This document shows positions 62,654 to 64,000 of a DNA stretch of 64,000 nucleotides, one piece after another. The notes beneath the pieces are model-generated. The model did no database searches. It was not told the DNA's origin and saw nothing but the letters and a program-made list of their open reading frames with translations. Numbering within the stretch: position 1 is the stretch's first letter; each line of letters begins with the position of its first letter. The stretch comes from an uncultured Bacteroidia bacterium (GTDB lineage: Bacteria > Bacteroidota > Bacteroidia > Bacteroidales > UBA932): contig CADCHE010000006.1 in NCBI GenBank assembly GCA_902801205.1, positions 62,001 through 126,000 on the forward strand, in the 5' to 3' direction. The position numbers were made by a program, and so were the translations under genes.

Positions 62654-64000
62654 ATGAAGCACACACGCAATTTCTGCATCATCGCGCATATCGATCACGG
62701 CAAGAGCACCTTGGCCGACCGCCTGCTTGAGTTGACGGATACGCTCTCCGCCCGTGACATGGAAGCACAGGTCCTGGACGACATGGACCTGGAGCGCGAG
62801 AAGGGCATCACCATCAAGAGCCACGCCATCCAGATGGAATACCGCCGGGGCGGCGAAACCTATATACTGAATCTGATCGACACCCCCGGGCACGTGGATT
62901 TCTCTTATGAGGTGTCCCGTTCCATCGCCTCCTGCGAAGGCGCCTTGCTCGTCGTAGATGCCACCCAGGGCATTCAGGCGCAGACAATCTCCAACCTCTA
63001 CCTGGCCGTCGACCATGGCCTGGAGATCATCCCCGTGCTGAACAAGATCGACATGGAATCCGCCCAGGTGGAGGTCGTTTCCGACCAGATCGTCGACCTG
63101 CTCGGCTGTACGGCCGAAGACATTTTCAAGGTCTCCGCACGGACCGGGGAAGGGATTCCGCCCCTGCTGGATGCCATCGTGGACCGGATTCCGGCTCCGA
63201 AGGGCGATCCGGACGCGCCGCTGCAGGCGCTGGTCTTCGACTCGGTGTTCAACCCCTTCCGCGGGATCATCGCCTACTTCAAGGTGATGAACGGGACGCT
63301 CCGCACGGGCGACAAGGTGAAGTTCGTCGCGACCGGCATGGATTACGATGCAGAAGAGGTGGGCGTGCTGAAGATGAAACTCGTCCCGACCGGCGAGATC
63401 GCGGCCGGCGACGTGGGCTACATCATCTCGGGCATCAAGAAGGCGGTCGAGGTGAAGGTGGGCGATACGATCACCCATGCCGCGGCCCCCTGCGCCGAGG
63501 CCATCGCCGGATTCGAGGAGGTCAAGCCCATGGTCTTCGCCGGCATGTATCCGGTGCAGGCCGACAAGTTCGAGGAACTGCGTGCGACGCTGGAGAAGTT
63601 CCGCCTGAACGATGCCTCATTCGTCTACGAGCCGGAATCTTCGCTCGCGCTGGGCTTCGGTTTCCGCTGCGGTTTCCTGGGGCTCCTGCACCTGGAGATC
63701 GTCCAGGAACGGCTTTTCCGCGAGTTCAACATGGACGTGATCACCACGGTCCCCAACGTCTCCTACAAAGTCTACACGACGCAAGGCGAAGTCCTCGACG
63801 TGCACAACCCTTCCGGGCTGCCCGCGCAGACCCTGATCGACCATATCGAAGAACCCTTCATCCGTGCCCAGATCATCTCCAAGACCGATTTCTATGGCCC
63901 GATCATGAAACTCTGCATGGACAAGCGGGGCGTCCTGATCGGCCAGCACTACATCACGGCCGACCGGGTTGAACTGACCTACGACATGCCCTTGTCGGAG
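62654..64000 (+). CDS. lepA: Elongation factor 4 (LepA), C-terminus beyond window
   Basis: The 449 residues in the window cover the GTPase domain (G1 [10 protein letters not shown]2 GITIKSHA, G3 DTPGHVDF, G4 NKID), domain II and much of the EF-G-like domains. LepA binds ribosomes and influences back-translocation and initiation. The start [17 protein letters not shown] is the family's usual one. The remaining 150 or so residues lie beyond 64000. Confidence 0.97.
   Translation, partial: MKHTRNFCIIAHIDHGKSTLADRLLELTDTLSARDMEAQVLDDMDLEREKGITIKSHAIQMEYRRGGETYILNLIDTPGHVDFSYEVSRSIASCEGALLVVDATQGIQAQTISNLYLAVDHGLEIIPVLNKIDMESAQVEVVSDQIVDLLGCTAEDIFKVSARTGEGIPPLLDAIVDRIPAPKGDPDAPLQALVFDSVFNPFRGIIAYFKVMNGTLRTGDKVKFVATGMDYDAEEVGVLKMKLVPTGEIAAGDVGYIISGIKKAVEVKVGDTITHAAAPCAEAIAGFEEVKPMVFAGMYPVQADKFEELRATLEKFRLNDASFVYEPESSLALGFGFRCGFLGLLHLEIVQERLFREFNMDVITTVPNVSYKVYTTQGEVLDVHNPSGLPAQTLIDHIEEPFIRAQIISKTDFYGPIMKLCMDKRGVLIGQHYITADRVELTYDMPLSE

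Noticed and set aside
1..64000. CRISPR arrays, insertion sequences, prophage or defence islands
   Set aside because: No spaced direct repeats, transposases, integrases, or defence gene families were found; the tandem repeats in batC and rluB are coding.

Overview
The window is a stretch of ordinary chromosome from a GC-rich member of the Bacteroidota, most likely order Bacteroidales. Direct signs are the many TAnnTTTG boxes (the Bacteroidota -7 promoter element) ahead of genes, scarce Shine-Dalgarno sequences, lipoproteins with short Bacteroidota-type signal peptides, the gene order rseC-rnfBCDGEA, a complete Bat aerotolerance operon, and the Bacteroidales type of malate dehydrogenase. The Rnf complex, a tryptophanase/tyrosine phenol-lyase homologue and secreted fucosidase/arabinofuranosidase-type enzymes suggest an anaerobic gut or rumen organism; that habitat is inference. 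No insertion sequence, phage, CRISPR array, toxin-antitoxin pair or obvious island is visible, and genes are packed tightly, often with ATGA overlaps.

Layout. 1-4.7 kb (minus): alaS followed by a protein that joins an LptF/LptG permease in frame to methionyl-tRNA formyltransferase and runs off the window edge. 4.9-10.3 kb (plus): two tandem M23 peptidases, a MerR-type protein, Nif3, a coiled-coil zinc-ribbon protein and DnaB. 10.3-17.2 kb (plus): a DUF3108 protein, RseC, the six-gene Rnf ion-pumping ferredoxin:NAD oxidoreductase and a small barrel-like outer-membrane protein, closed by a terminator. 17.2-22.4 kb (minus): lysS, an rRNA methyltransferase-like gene, aroE, ssb, purA. 22.5-26.1 kb (plus): recJ and a GH127 lipoprotein. 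26.2-34.8 kb (minus): truA, exbB-exbD-tonB, an RluB-type pseudouridine synthase, era, parC, aroK. 34.8-43.3 kb (plus): moxR, a DUF58 protein and the Bat genes, ending in a BatD-BatE fusion. 43.3-53.3 kb: a TGS/uridine-kinase-like protein with a possible small RNA upstream, a ComM-type ATPase, a secreted beta-propeller lipoprotein, tsaE, an EnvC-like peptidase, a TPR protein and a tryptophanase-family lyase. 53.4-64 kb: a structured inverted repeat, mdh, a possible small RNA, a phosphopantetheinyl transferase, a GH95 enzyme, a DUF2207/LemA pair, tRNA-Pro, lolD, an ECF sigma operon and the start of lepA.

Functional themes: translation (alaS, lysS, fmt, truA, era, tsaE, lepA, tRNA-Pro), replication and repair (dnaB, ssb, parC, recJ), envelope building and energisation (LptF/G, M23 enzymes, ExbBD-TonB, LolD, Bat), and electron-transport energy conservation (Rnf). 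The most unusual observations are the LptF/G-Fmt fusion, the BatD-BatE fusion with a retained internal signal-like segment, a set of promoters placed 4-6 bases before start codons (predicted leaderless mRNAs), two unidentified candidate small RNAs, and a divergent tryptophanase-family enzyme with altered active-site residues. I found no clear evidence for a wholly new system.
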